Counted from the stretch's first letter, positions 18,112 through 27,636 are shown. The stretch is DNA of 64,000 bases from Candidatus Methylacidiphilales bacterium (GCA_033875315.1 JANRJG010000042.1:24654-88653), one strand, 5' to 3'. Notes: a model not told the origin generated them from the letters alone. A program made the numbers and translations.

Positions 18112-19266
18112 CTAGGCGGAGGGTTTATCGTCCCAACGTTGGGCGGTGTATTCGGCCAGCTTGGAAACGACGGCGGAGAAGGGATGGTCCGCGTGTGACT
18201 GCATCAGGGGTTTGCCGCTATTGATGCTGAAGGTGGTTTCGGCGGCCACGCTGGGCAGGTAAGCCGTGACCTGGTGCGCCAGAACTTCCTCGATTTCGGC
18301 CTCGCTGATTTCCGAGCCCACCTCGGCATTGTTGATGATGATTTTGATTTTCTCGGCGGGGATCCCACGGGCGGTGAAAGATTTGATCTGTCGTTGCATG
18401 GCCATCAACCGGGCCAGGTCCCTGGTGCCGAGGAGGAAAATCAAGTCGGCCTCATCCACTGCGGCCGCAGTCATGGGCAGATCATAGGCACCGGTATCGA
18501 TCACGCTGAAATCGGCAACTTCCCGCACCGCCTTGACCATGTTCTTGGCTTGCTCGTAATCAAAGCCATAGAAGTCAAATTCGTCATTGGGGCAGGCCAG
18601 GAAGCGGAAGCCAAGGGCATGTTCCGCAAGGAGGTTGCGCAAAAGGCCGCTGTCCAAACCCATTCCCTGGCCGATGGCATCGGCCATGGTGTGACGGGGG
18701 ACCTGGTCGAGCATGGTGAAGAAGTCGCCGGCGGACATGCTGAAGTCGAGCAACGTGGCCGGTGCGCCGTGGCGGCACAAACCAAGGGTGAGGTTGACGG
18801 CAAAAACCGTTTTGCCGACACCGCCACGTGGACTGGCGACCGCCACCACATAACCGGAGGCATCTCCGGTTTCCGAACCGCTGACAATCTGCTGGCTTCG
18901 ATTGCTTTCCGCCTGTTTGTAGGTGTTTTGGATGGTTTGGGGGGAGAGCGGAGGGACCAGCACGTCGCGCAAGCCTGCTTGGAGGATTCTTTGCCAAACT
19001 TCCCCACCTTCACCGCCTTGGAGGATGGGGACGAAGTAAGCGTCGCGCAGTTTTTTGCGCAAGGCAGTGATGAGCTCCATGCCCTCCATGTCGGGCAGGG
19101 CCAATTGGACAAAAACCAGTTCAGGCCGGAGACCGGGACCGGCGGTGAGGGCTTGGTTGCCGGTGAGTCCCTGGCCAAGCATTTTGAAGCCTGGCAGAGA
19201 ACCGAGCGCCTCCTGGAACGCCTTGGATACTTGGGGGTCCTGGTGGACAAGATAGAGGCCAGGCAT
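18112..19266 (-). CDS. cpaE: TadZ/CpaE-type pilus localisation ATPase
   Basis: A 384-residue protein with an N-terminal receiver-like domain (1-120) and a MinD/ParA-type ATPase domain. The usual phosphoacceptor Asp is replaced by Gln in VFVQLALPDMEG, so the receiver is an atypical, phosphorylation-independent one. The deviant Walker A reads SPRGGVGKTVFAVNL, with Arg in place of the first Lys. TadZ/CpaE recruits other Tad proteins to a site in the cell, often a pole. The ATG at 19266 (MPGLYLVHQDP) is preferred; longer readings overlap the secretin gene. Confidence 0.88.
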   Translation of the reverse strand: MPGLYLVHQDPQVSKAFQEALGSLPGFKMLGQGLTGNQALTAGPGLRPELVFVQLALPDMEGMELITALRKKLRDAYFVPILQGGEGGEVWQRILQAGLRDVLVPPLSPQTIQNTYKQAESNRSQQIVSGSETGDASGYVVAVASPRGGVGKTVFAVNLTLGLCRHGAPATLLDFSMSAGDFFTMLDQVPRHTMADAIGQGMGLDSGLLRNLLAEHALGFRFLACPNDEFDFYGFDYEQAKNMVKAVREVADFSVIDTGAYDLPMTAAAVDEADLIFLLGTRDLARLMAMQRQIKSFTARGIPAEKIKIIINNAEVGSEISEAEIEEVLAHQVTAYLPSVAAETTFSINSGKPLMQSHADHPFSAVVSKLAEYTAQRWDDKPSA

Positions 19267-19291
19267 GGAATGAGTCGGGTGGGTTCTGGAA

Positions 19292-21139
19292 CTACGGCTT
19301 GACGGTTCCGTTCCCGCTGTTGTTGGGCAGGCCGGGCATTTTGGCCTCTTCCGGGACCACGGCCGCCCCGGCATTGGAGGTTGCCGGAGCGACGTTGGCA
19401 TTGGCATCCAGGGGCCTCACGCCGACTTCGTTAAAATTTCCCGGAGTGGAGGGAACCGTGCGGGCGGGTTCACGCACAAAGACCTCCCGCGCGCTGATGC
19501 GCACCGGCTTCGAGTTGATCCCGACGGTCTGCATTTCCCGGCGCATGGGTGCCCCCTGGACGGAACGGTCGTTGACCTCGCTGAAATCGGAGAGCCCGGT
19601 GATGCAGGGTGTCAGGGTGAAGACCAGTTCGTTGCGGTTGTCGGTGTTGTTCCGGTTTTTGAACAATTCGCCAAGAATCGGGATTTTCTCGATGAAAGGA
19701 ATGGCTTCCATGTTTTTGCGGTCCTCGCTGGTGAAGAGGCCCCCGATGACCAAAGTCGACCTGTCTTTGAGGGCGACGCGGGTTTCCATCTGGTTGGTGT
19801 TGACCGGAATGACGCCGTTGACCGCGGTGGCACCCAACGAGCTGACCGAAGGTTGGATGAGAAGTCGGACGACGCCATTCTCATCAATCGAATTGACCAC
19901 CTGTTCCCGGGCCGCTCCGGTGTCAGACTCGGCGCGAGTGATCCTGCGGTCCTGGGTGGAAATGGTGGAGAAGGGAATGGTGCCGTCCGTGCGCGTGCGG
20001 AAAACGGCTTCTTCCCGGGTGATCGGGCTGATGCGCAAGGTGACCCCGACGGCCTGCTGGCTGAATTCCTGGGTGGTCACACCGTTATCGATGGTAACAC
20101 TGGTGGGAATGGAGACAATGCTGCCGGCGATGAACTCGGCCGGCTGGCCGTTCATCACCGTGATGGTTGGGGATTGCAGAACCTTGACGTCGCCGCGGGT
20201 GATGGCGGCATTGAGCTGGGCTTGGAAATCCCCCACGGCGTTGGTGTTGATCACGTTAAAGAAAGGTGCGCCGGCGCTGAAAGCTTCCTGCACATTCAGC
20301 GGCAGGGTCAATCCGGAGGTGAACACACCGGCCGCGGAGCGTGTTCCATAGCGCATCCCGATGTTCGAGGTTTTGCTGACCTGAACACTGAGTACGTTGA
20401 CCTTGATTTGAACCTGGATGATGTTCCTGGCACTCATCAGGTTGATGACATTTTCGGTGTAAGCATGGGCCACATTGATGGCCTTGATGATACGCAGGTC
20501 GTTCAGCAGCTCGCCCTCCAAGACAATCACAGGGCGGTAGTCGGACGCAGAGGTGACGGTCCCGGTGCTGGAGCCGGCAGCCTGTCCGCGGGGAGCGACA
20601 ATTTCGCTGGCGGTTTCGTCGCCGAAGGCACGTCGCATGTTGGCGCCAACCAGCGAGGATTGCGGGGGAAGGACGGTGACTTTGAGGCCGGGATCCCCGA
20701 CGAATTGGAGGATGGCGGTTTCCAGTTCTTTTTCGATTTCATTTTCCCGGAACCGGCTTTTGACCGAGATTTTGTACACCTTGGTTTCACCGTCTTCGGT
20801 CACACTGATGTTGGCTGTTCCCGGGGAACGCAGGGCCAGGACCACCTTGTCGGTCAGGTCGGCAGGCTGGCTCAAAATTTTGGGTTTTTCCAGAACCTCG
20901 CCGGCCGAATCCTTGAACTCCCAAAAGCCGTCGATGACAACCGACTTGTTGTCGATTTTGATGACCGCATTTTCGAAGTTCTTCACCGGGATGGTGATGT
21001 TTTCCTCAACAAATCCCGTGATGCCAGCGGCACCGGTTTCTTCTGCGGCGATGACCGTCGATGGGCAGAATGACAGCCACGGGCATATGGCGGCCAGCAG
21101 CACCAAGGGGACGTTAAGGGCGAATGGCTTCGTGATCAT
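19292..21139 (-). CDS. cpaC: Tad pilus outer-membrane secretin CpaC/RcpA
   Basis: A 615-residue secretin that forms the outer-membrane channel for the pilus. It has an N-terminal signal sequence (to about residue 32), a pilus and BON-like N domain (40-170), and the secretin core with VLQSPTITVMNGQPAEFIAG and DRSTLVIGGLFTSEDRKNME, ending in IPFIEKIPILGELFKNRNNT and NELVFTLTP. A non-conserved Pro/Ala/Asn tail of about 90 residues follows the core. No pilotin gene is adjacent. It starts 3 nt after cpaB and is followed by cpaE after 25 nt. Confidence 0.93.
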   Translation of the reverse strand: MITKPFALNVPLVLLAAICPWLSFCPSTVIAAEETGAAGITGFVEENITIPVKNFENAVIKIDNKSVVIDGFWEFKDSAGEVLEKPKILSQPADLTDKVVLALRSPGTANISVTEDGETKVYKISVKSRFRENEIEKELETAILQFVGDPGLKVTVLPPQSSLVGANMRRAFGDETASEIVAPRGQAAGSSTGTVTSASDYRPVIVLEGELLNDLRIIKAINVAHAYTENVINLMSARNIIQVQIKVNVLSVQVSKTSNIGMRYGTRSAAGVFTSGLTLPLNVQEAFSAGAPFFNVINTNAVGDFQAQLNAAITRGDVKVLQSPTITVMNGQPAEFIAGSIVSIPTSVTIDNGVTTQEFSQQAVGVTLRISPITREEAVFRTRTDGTIPFSTISTQDRRITRAESDTGAAREQVVNSIDENGVVRLLIQPSVSSLGATAVNGVIPVNTNQMETRVALKDRSTLVIGGLFTSEDRKNMEAIPFIEKIPILGELFKNRNNTDNRNELVFTLTPCITGLSDFSEVNDRSVQGAPMRREMQTVGINSKPVRISAREVFVREPARTVPSTPGNFNEVGVRPLDANANVAPATSNAGAAVVPEEAKMPGLPNNSGNGTVKP

Positions 21140-21142
21140 GGC

Positions 21143-22018
21143 TCAAAAAACGGTTTTTCTCGACGGCAATGCGGTTTTGGGTGGCGGAGCTTTGACTTCC
21201 GCAGCGGAATTATTGGCGCGAAGGAGGTTGGCGATGATGTTTTTCTCCAATTCCGATTGCGGCTCCTGGATGGCGGTGTCGTCGAAACGGCGCAAGACCA
21301 ACCAAATTGAAGTGGCTACGGATTCGGCATTGGTGATGATTTCCGCCTCGCGCTGGGTGACTTCGAAGGTGGCATTGGTACCCATGGCCAACCGGCCTTT
21401 ACCGCCCTCGGCCGTTTCTTCACCGCCCGCCACCTGGCTGCCGTGGATGATATCGAAGATTTTGACCCGCTGCAGGAATGTGATGGTGATCTTTTTTCCC
21501 ATGGGGACATTTTTGGTCGGGAGCATGTCGTCTTCGAGTTCGAAGGACCCCACCAAATCGACAAAGTCACCGTTTTTGACGAGGAAGCTGTTGGCCTTCA
21601 CCTCGTCCACCCGCACGGAAATCAATCTTTTACCCGGCTCGATGACCATGGAAGGCTTGGGCAGGCTTTCCCGTGTGCGGGCCTTAGGCTGGAGGAGCCA
21701 CTCATTTTTGAACAGACTCTGGTAGGCAAAGAGATCCTTGACTTGGTCGAGGCTGCGCAAGGCGTTGTCGGGGATGACAGTGACAGGCACTTTCAGAACG
21801 CCCACGTTCATGTCGTTGAGCGGCGTGCCGGTTTCCAAGTCTTCTTTTACGAAAAGAACATCGCCCATCTCGATTTTGACTTCCGGTGCGGCTTCTATGA
21901 CCGGTTTGGATGCGAGTGCTTTTTGGCGTTCCACATCGATCATTTTCTTGATCAAAAAGATGCTGCCAGCGCCAAGTACAAGCGCCAAAACCACTAGTAT
22001 GGTAAATGATTTGTTCAA
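21143..22018 (-). CDS. cpaB: Flp pilus assembly protein CpaB/RcpC
   Basis: A 291-residue first gene of the tad operon. An N-terminal membrane helix (FTILVVLALVLGAGSIFLIK) is followed by a SAF-like domain starting at EVKIEMGDVLFVKEDLETGT, where residues 50-115 fit SAF, and the RcpC-type C-terminal region with RLISVRVDEVKANSFLVKNG and DFVDL. RcpC binds peptidoglycan or the secretin in other species. The start is TTG (22018), with AAAGG upstream; no in-frame ATG is available near it. A consensus-like promoter lies 22 nt upstream. Confidence 0.88.
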   Translation of the reverse strand: MNKSFTILVVLALVLGAGSIFLIKKMIDVERQKALASKPVIEAAPEVKIEMGDVLFVKEDLETGTPLNDMNVGVLKVPVTVIPDNALRSLDQVKDLFAYQSLFKNEWLLQPKARTRESLPKPSMVIEPGKRLISVRVDEVKANSFLVKNGDFVDLVGSFELEDDMLPTKNVPMGKKITITFLQRVKIFDIIHGSQVAGGEETAEGGKGRLAMGTNATFEVTQREAEIITNAESVATSIWLVLRRFDDTAIQEPQSELEKNIIANLLRANNSAAEVKAPPPKTALPSRKTVF

Positions 22019-22039
22019 AACAGGCCTTTAATTACGCTT

Positions 22040-22068
22040 TTTATAGTAAAAAAGGGGGTATGCGTCAA
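22040..22068 (-). promoter_or_regulatory. Sigma70-type promoter of the tad operon
   Basis: On the minus strand TTGACG (22068-22063) and TATAAA (22045-22040) are separated by exactly 17 nt. Transcription would start near 22033, 15 nt before the cpaB start codon. The spacer contains a run of six T. The sequence is unusually AT-rich compared with the surroundings. No operator palindrome is evident. Confidence 0.7.
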
Positions 22069-22139
22069 CAAATTGATTCAATCCGGGTCCGGGCTCGACC
22101 TGAGCGCGGGGCCCCTTAACTTGACAACGGAGAACGGCC

Positions 22140-23369
22140 ATGCCCCTGCGACTTTCCAGAATTCCCCGATGCGCTCGCGTCCTGTTTGCTGCTGCCCTGC
22201 TCCTGATCCCTGCCGTGGTCCAAGCGACCAATTTGAACGATCTTTTCCATTTGCCGGTTTGGAAAGACAGCAACTTGTGGGACGACGAGGCCGAGGGTGT
22301 GGCGTGGCGGATGAAATTGAAGGGAACCAGCAACGCCGGAACAGAAATTTACCGCAACAGTTTTTACGGGAGCATGGAAGTGTTGGGGGAACCGCTTTTC
22401 TCCCTTGACCTGTACTGCTCCGAGCACAAGCCGCAGCGGGTGGTCTTTGGATTCATCAACCAGGCCGATCTCAACGCCGTGGGAACCCAGCTGGCCGAAC
22501 CGGAGTTCCGCAAGAAACGCGATGAAGCCATGGGCAGAATCAGTGCCCAATTGAGCGAGCGTCTCGGCGCCCCGGCCGGGAGCGGACCATGGACATGGTC
22601 CTGGGTCGGGCACCAGATCCAAATGCAGGCCACTTCTTCGGCCCTGATCGTCACCCTCGAGAAAGGGAACTACGTGCCGAACGAAAGCGAAGCCCAGAAG
22701 ATGGTGGAAAAGGACCACCGGGCCTTCGATCCGGCCGAACGGGTCAAGCGACGGTCCAACGGCGATGTGGTCATCACCGGGCTGCCTCCCATCTCACAGG
22801 GAAACCGCGGTTTCTGCGTTCCGGCCGCGTGGGAAAAGGTACTGCGCTACTACGGGGTATCCTTGAATGTTTATGAGTTGGCGGAGGCGGGAGGCACCAC
22901 CGTCAACGGCAGTTCCTTCCGTGGTTTTGCCGGCAGTGTCAGCCGGGACCTGTCCCCCTTGGGCTTCAAGCTCGATTACCTGCGGGAAACGGCAGACGAT
23001 CTGGCCGGAATCCAGGGCTATCTCGACCGCGGCCTGCCCTTGGTCTGGGGGATCGACGCCCAGTTGTTGCCTTTGTGGGTCGAGCAGACGGGCCGCCGGC
23101 GGGACGGACTCGAGGCCAGCGACAAGGTGGTTAGGAAACTCACCGGACCCCCGGGCTACCACGCGCTCCTGATCATCGGATACAACCTGGCCAAAGAGGA
23201 AATCGCGCTCTCCGATTCGACCGAACTCGGCCACAGCCATCCGGAAATCTGGATCACGCGGAAAGAGGCCGGGTTGGTGGCCATCCCCTCCGCTCCGCTC
23301 ATCGCCATCCTTCCCCCGAATGCCCTGACCGTCCCGACGCGTGCCTTCAAAAAAGCCCGCTGGTATTGA
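22140..23369 (+). CDS. Secreted C39-like peptidase-fold protein
   Basis: A 409-residue protein with an N-terminal signal peptide (cleavage near VQA, residue 29). The first 200 residues match nothing I recognise. The C-terminal half is papain/C39-like: the oxyanion Gln220 and Cys226 lie in ISQGNRGFCVPA, His341 in GPPGYHALLIIGY and Asp359 in EIALSDS, the order expected for C39-type cysteine peptidases. No ABC transporter accompanies it, so it is probably a stand-alone exported peptidase-like enzyme. GGAGA lies 8 nt before the ATG. It is divergent from the tad operon. Confidence 0.75.
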   Translation: MPLRLSRIPRCARVLFAAALLLIPAVVQATNLNDLFHLPVWKDSNLWDDEAEGVAWRMKLKGTSNAGTEIYRNSFYGSMEVLGEPLFSLDLYCSEHKPQRVVFGFINQADLNAVGTQLAEPEFRKKRDEAMGRISAQLSERLGAPAGSGPWTWSWVGHQIQMQATSSALIVTLEKGNYVPNESEAQKMVEKDHRAFDPAERVKRRSNGDVVITGLPPISQGNRGFCVPAAWEKVLRYYGVSLNVYELAEAGGTTVNGSSFRGFAGSVSRDLSPLGFKLDYLRETADDLAGIQGYLDRGLPLVWGIDAQLLPLWVEQTGRRRDGLEASDKVVRKLTGPPGYHALLIIGYNLAKEEIALSDSTELGHSHPEIWITRKEAGLVAIPSAPLIAILPPNALTVPTRAFKKARWY

Positions 23370-23394
23370 ACACCCGGTGAGGGCGGGGCTTGGC

Positions 23395-24336
23395 TTACTT
23401 CGCGCGGGTCTTCCCCCGCGACTGGAGCCATGCCTCGGCCGCGGCCCGTGAGGGAAACCAGAAACTGGACGCGGTCTCGGCCCGGGAAAGTTCCGCCGCA
23501 CTCACAATCGCATCATCGCCGTCCCGCAACACCCAGCCATCGAGTTGCGAGATGTTCTCCAGCCGGGTGCCCGGGTAGGTTTCGGGCTTCTGGCGCAGAT
23601 TGAGGGAATCGGCCAAGAATTGTTTGGCCAATGACGCCACCCGTTCAGGTGTTCCCTTGGTTTGATCAAGCTCCAACAGCGCCCAATTGGCGCCCAAGGT
23701 CCGGTTCTCCAAGTAAAGCTTGCGGGTCTTCTCCGCCGCGCCATCGGGCTGGTCGGTGGCCGAGACAAACAAACCCGGCACCCGGCGGGACGAGGCATAA
23801 GGAGGCGTCCACCATGCGCCAAGAACGCTCACGAAAGCCATCATCTTGTCCGCCTTGTAGAGGGTCATGGAAGCCGCGAATTGCGCCCCGGAGGAAATAC
23901 CCCAAACCATGAAATTGGACTGACCGAGGTCGCGCCGTCCTGTCAGACGATCAAAGTCACGCAACGCCTGGGTGACGGCCAGTCCGGAGCCGCGCATGGC
24001 ATTGGAGTAGTCACGGCGGTCATCGTCCTCAAACTGGCATCCCAGCAAAGCCAGTTGGTGTTCTGAGGCAAAGGCGGGCCAGCCGTCTTTATCCACCAGC
24101 GGCCGGCCGTCTTCATTGTGCCCCGGAACCAACACCAACACCCCCCGCACCGTCTCCAGGCCGGCAGGGATCAGGCAACGGAAACGGGCCACAGTGAAGT
24201 TATCGGCCGGACGGGCCGGGATTTCACAATCGAACGTCTGCGCTGACGCAGTCGGTTCCGCTAAAATGACGGCCGCGCACAGGGCGAAAATCATCCACAG
24301 TCCGCACCTTGAATGATCCCGCAAAGATAGGTTCAT
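23395..24336 (-). CDS. Secreted alpha/beta hydrolase-like protein
   Basis: A 313-residue protein with a signal peptide (MNLSLRDHSRCGLWMIFALC, cleavage near SAQ). The fold signals are RGVLVLVPGHNEDGRP near 60-75 and the nucleophile elbow VWGISSGAQFAASM near 143-156. This suggests a Ser hydrolase of the esterase/PHB-depolymerase-like type. A conserved Asp and His for the triad cannot be assigned with certainty. It is convergent with the C39-like gene (25 nt apart). Substrate unknown. Confidence 0.65.
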   Translation of the reverse strand: MNLSLRDHSRCGLWMIFALCAAVILAEPTASAQTFDCEIPARPADNFTVARFRCLIPAGLETVRGVLVLVPGHNEDGRPLVDKDGWPAFASEHQLALLGCQFEDDDRRDYSNAMRGSGLAVTQALRDFDRLTGRRDLGQSNFMVWGISSGAQFAASMTLYKADKMMAFVSVLGAWWTPPYASSRRVPGLFVSATDQPDGAAEKTRKLYLENRTLGANWALLELDQTKGTPERVASLAKQFLADSLNLRQKPETYPGTRLENISQLDGWVLRDGDDAIVSAAELSRAETASSFWFPSRAAAEAWLQSRGKTRAK

Positions 24337-24365
24337 GGCGAAAGTCTGCGGGCCGGTTCGGCGGT

Positions 24366-25586
24366 TCAGGAAGGACGTCCCCTGCCCTTGCGGGCCGGGC
24401 CGGCCACTCGGGACCAGGATTTGAGACGTAGGGCGTTGAGATTGATGAAACCGGTGGCATCGCCCTGGTTGTAGGCCCCGGCGTCGGCCTCCATCGTGGC
24501 GACGTGCGGGTTATAAAGGGAAACCTTGCTGCGCCGTCCGGCGGTGATGATGTTTCCCTTGTAGAGCTTGATCCGGACCGAACCGGTGACGTTTTCCTGG
24601 CTCTGGTCAACGGCGGCCTGGAGAAAATTCCGCTCGGGGGCGAACCAGAAACCGTTGTACACCAGCTCGGAATACTTCGGGATCATCCCGTCGCGCAGAT
24701 GCATGACCTCGCGGTCCATGGTCAGGGTTTCCATCTGGCGGTGGGCGAAGTGGAGGATGGAGCCTCCCGGGGTTTCATAGACGCCACGCGATTTCATGCC
24801 GACGAAGCGGTTCTCCACCAAGTCGACCCGGCCGACTCCGTGTTTGCCGCCGAGCTTGTTGAGGGCTTTCATGACCCCGGCCGGGGTGAGTCGCTTGCCA
24901 TTGACCGCGACACAGTTCCCACGCTCGAAATCCAATTCGACGTATTCTGCCTTGTTGGGGGCATCCTCGGGAGCCACGCTGAGAACGAACATATCCTTGG
25001 TCGGCTCGCGCCATGGATCTTCCAAGATACCACTTTCAAAGCTGATGTGGAGGAGGTTCCGGTCCATGGAGTAGGGCTTCTTGGCCGTCACGGGGACGGG
25101 AATGCCCTTGGACTTGGCGTAAGCGATGAGATCGCTGCGGCCCTTGAAATTCCAGGTGCGCCAGGGCGCGATGACTTTCAGTTCGGGAGCGAGGGCGGCG
25201 AAGGTGAGCTCGAAACGCACTTGGTCATTGCCCTTGCCGGTGGCGCCGTGGGCCACCGCTTCGGCTTTCTCCAAACGGGCGATGTCGACCTGCCGCTTGG
25301 CGATGAGGGGGCGGGCGATGCTGGTGCCGAGGAAATACTGGTTCTCGTACAGTGCCCCGGCCCTGACCATCGGGTAGATGAAATCACGGGCAAATTCCTC
25401 GGTCAGGTCGTCGATGTAGCACTTGGAGGCCCCGGTGCGGACGGCTTTTTTGTCGAGGCCCTTGAGTTCCTCTTCCTGGCCGATGTCGGCGCAGAAGGCG
25501 ATGATTTCGGCCCCGTATTCTTCCTGGAGCCAGCGGAGAAGGATGGAGGTGTCGAGACCCCCGGAATAGGCGACAACGATTTTCAT
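24366..25586 (-). CDS. argG: Argininosuccinate synthase
   Basis: ArgG makes argininosuccinate from citrulline, aspartate and ATP, the penultimate step of arginine synthesis. At 406 residues it has the usual length. The N-type pyrophosphatase loop [15 protein letters not shown] lies at 6-20. Other matches are [29 protein letters not shown], and the C-terminal [20 protein letters not shown]. It starts 109 nt after dxs, with a conserved-looking hairpin in the gap, so it may have its own promoter. No other arg gene is in the window. Confidence 0.97.
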   Translation of the reverse strand: MKIVVAYSGGLDTSILLRWLQEEYGAEIIAFCADIGQEEELKGLDKKAVRTGASKCYIDDLTEEFARDFIYPMVRAGALYENQYFLGTSIARPLIAKRQVDIARLEKAEAVAHGATGKGNDQVRFELTFAALAPELKVIAPWRTWNFKGRSDLIAYAKSKGIPVPVTAKKPYSMDRNLLHISFESGILEDPWREPTKDMFVLSVAPEDAPNKAEYVELDFERGNCVAVNGKRLTPAGVMKALNKLGGKHGVGRVDLVENRFVGMKSRGVYETPGGSILHFAHRQMETLTMDREVMHLRDGMIPKYSELVYNGFWFAPERNFLQAAVDQSQENVTGSVRIKLYKGNIITAGRRSKVSLYNPHVATMEADAGAYNQGDATGFINLNALRLKSWSRVAGPARKGRGRPS

Positions 25587-25647
25587 AAATGACTGGTTGA
25601 TGGGGCAGGCAAAGAGCGAAGCAGGGTGGTTTTTCGCAGGGGTGATG

Positions 25648-25667
25648 CCGCGTTGTCTCCAACGCGG
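25648..25667. repeat. Hairpin in the dxs-argG gap
   Basis: CCGCGTT and AACGCGG are exact 7-bp arms around the 6-nt loop GTCTCC. It is downstream of dxs and 62 nt upstream of argG. It resembles small GC-rich palindromes dispersed in related genomes, but only one copy is seen here. It could terminate dxs or attenuate argG. Confidence 0.45.
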
Positions 25668-25695
25668 TTTGGATCATTTCCCTTGCTGATCCACC

Positions 25696-27600
25696 TCAGG
25701 CCACGGCGGGTTTGGCGGCGGCGGGTTTGAGTTTCTTGAGGAAAGGCTGCAGTTTTTCCAATGCCCCTTCCACGCTCAGGCCGTGGAGCGCGCGCAGCTG
25801 GTCGACCTTGCCGTGGTCGATGAACTGGTCGGGCCAGCCGATGCGGACGACCGGGGTGTTGAGGCCGAGATCGCTCAGTTCCTCGATGACCCCGGCACCG
25901 AAGCCCCCCTTGATGACATGGTCCTCGAAAGTGACAATAACCTCGCAACTGCGGGCAAAGAATTCGAGGGTGCCGCGGTCGAGGGGTTTGGCGAAACGGG
26001 CATTGATGATGGCGGTGGAAACGCCCTGGGCCTCGAGCTTGGCCGCGAGTTCCTGCCCCATGGGGAGCATGTGACCGTAGCTCCAAACAGCGACTTGGGT
26101 TCCGTGTTTGATGACCTCGGCCTTGCCGATGGGAAGGAGCTGGGGGTTTTCCTTGACCTTCGCGCCCACACCCGCGCCACGCGGATAACGCAGGGCCACA
26201 GGCCCCGCATACTGGGTGGCGGTGTAGAGCATATCCGCCATCTCATCTTCATCCTTGGGCGACATGTGGACCATGTTGGGCACGCAGCGGAGGTAGGAGA
26301 TGTCAAAAAGGCCGTGGTGGGTCGGACCGTCATCGCCGGAAAGACTGCCGCGGTCCATGGCGAACACGACGGGGAGGTTCTGGAGGGCCACATCATGAAT
26401 GATCATGTCGTAGGCACGCTGAAGGAACGTGGAGTAGATGGCGCAGACCGGTTTGTAGCCTTTGGTGGCCAGTCCTGCGGCAAAGAGCACTGCATGTTCC
26501 TCGGCGATGCCGACATCGAAGTACTTGTCCGGGTGTTTGGGCTGGAAGCGGTCGAGGGCGGTGCCGTTGGGCATGGCGCCGGTGATGGCGACGATTTTGT
26601 TGTTGGTGTTGGCCAGCTTGACCAAGGTGTCGGCGAAAACCTGGGAAAAGGTGGCGGGTCCGCTGGCGTCACTTTCGCCGTCGGTCGGGTGGTAGGTGCC
26701 GGGGCCGACACCGTGGTATTTCTTCTGTTTGGACATGGCCAGCTCGAAGCCCTTGCCCTTCTGGGTGAGAACGTGGAGCAGGACGGGATGATCCTGGTCC
26801 TTGAGGAAGTTCAACATCTTGATCAGGCTGTCGGTGTCGTGGCCGTCAACCGGGCCGTAATAGGTCAGTCCCATTTCCTCGAAAATGACGCTGGGAAGAA
26901 GGAGGCTTTTGGCGGCTTCCTCGGCCTTTTTGGCGTATTTGAGGGCGGTCTGTCCACCGAGGCGCTCGATAACCTGGCTGGCCTTGTCGTGGAGGTAGCT
27001 GAACTGCGGGTTGGTGGAGATTTTATTGAAGTAGCTGGCAATGGCACCGACGTTCTTGTCGATGGACCACTCGTTGTCGTTGAGGATGACGATGAGCTTC
27101 TTGGTGTGTTGGGTGATATTGTTCAGGGCCTCGAAGGTGACCCCGCAGGTGAAGGCGGCATCACCGCAAAGGGCGACCACATGTTCATCGCTTTTGCGCA
27201 GGTCACGGGCCGTGGCCATGCCGACGGCGGCGGAAAGCGCGGTGCCGGCGTGGCCCGCACCGTAGCAATCGTGCGGGCTTTCGGTGCGGAGCATGAAGCC
27301 ATTGAGCCCTCCGGCTTGGCGGATGGTGGGGAACTGTTTGCGGCGCCCGGAGAGGATCTTGTGGACGTAGGCCTGGTGGCTGACATCGAAAACAAAGTTG
27401 TCTTTGGGGGTTTCGAAGACGTGGTGCAGGGCGATGGTCAGCTCGACCAGGCCGAGGTTGGGGCCGAGATGCCCCCCGTTTTTGCTGCAAACCTGGATCA
27501 GTTCATCCCGGATTTCCTGCGCCAGGACGGCCATCTCTTCCGTATTGAGTTTTTTGACATCAGCCGGTCCATTGATCCGGTCCAGTATTTTTGCAGCCAT
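25696..27600 (-). CDS. dxs: 1-deoxy-D-xylulose-5-phosphate synthase
   Basis: Dxs condenses pyruvate and glyceraldehyde 3-phosphate, the first MEP-pathway step, using thiamine diphosphate. It has 634 residues. The N-terminal half contains SKNGGHLGPNLGLVELTIAL, FDVSHQAYVHKILSGR, and the ThDP motif CGDAAFTCGVTFEALNN...LNDNEWSI. The pyrimidine domain includes FDVGIAEEHAVLFAAGLA and DRGSLSGDDGPTHHG. The transketolase C domain closes the protein. The ATG at 27600 (MAAKILDRI) is chosen over 27624. xseB lies 36 nt upstream, a common pairing. Confidence 0.96.
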   Translation of the reverse strand: MAAKILDRINGPADVKKLNTEEMAVLAQEIRDELIQVCSKNGGHLGPNLGLVELTIALHHVFETPKDNFVFDVSHQAYVHKILSGRRKQFPTIRQAGGLNGFMLRTESPHDCYGAGHAGTALSAAVGMATARDLRKSDEHVVALCGDAAFTCGVTFEALNNITQHTKKLIVILNDNEWSIDKNVGAIASYFNKISTNPQFSYLHDKASQVIERLGGQTALKYAKKAEEAAKSLLLPSVIFEEMGLTYYGPVDGHDTDSLIKMLNFLKDQDHPVLLHVLTQKGKGFELAMSKQKKYHGVGPGTYHPTDGESDASGPATFSQVFADTLVKLANTNNKIVAITGAMPNGTALDRFQPKHPDKYFDVGIAEEHAVLFAAGLATKGYKPVCAIYSTFLQRAYDMIIHDVALQNLPVVFAMDRGSLSGDDGPTHHGLFDISYLRCVPNMVHMSPKDEDEMADMLYTATQYAGPVALRYPRGAGVGAKVKENPQLLPIGKAEVIKHGTQVAVWSYGHMLPMGQELAAKLEAQGVSTAIINARFAKPLDRGTLEFFARSCEVIVTFEDHVIKGGFGAGVIEELSDLGLNTPVVRIGWPDQFIDHGKVDQLRALHGLSVEGALEKLQPFLKKLKPAAAKPAVA

Positions 27601-27636
27601 GTGGTTCTCTTTCCTTTGCCCCATCGTGGGGGTATT

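Noticed and set aside
22121..22126. TTGACA hexamer upstream of the C39-like gene
   Set aside because: It is only 14 nt before the start codon, too near to serve as a -35 box for it, and no -10 box follows.
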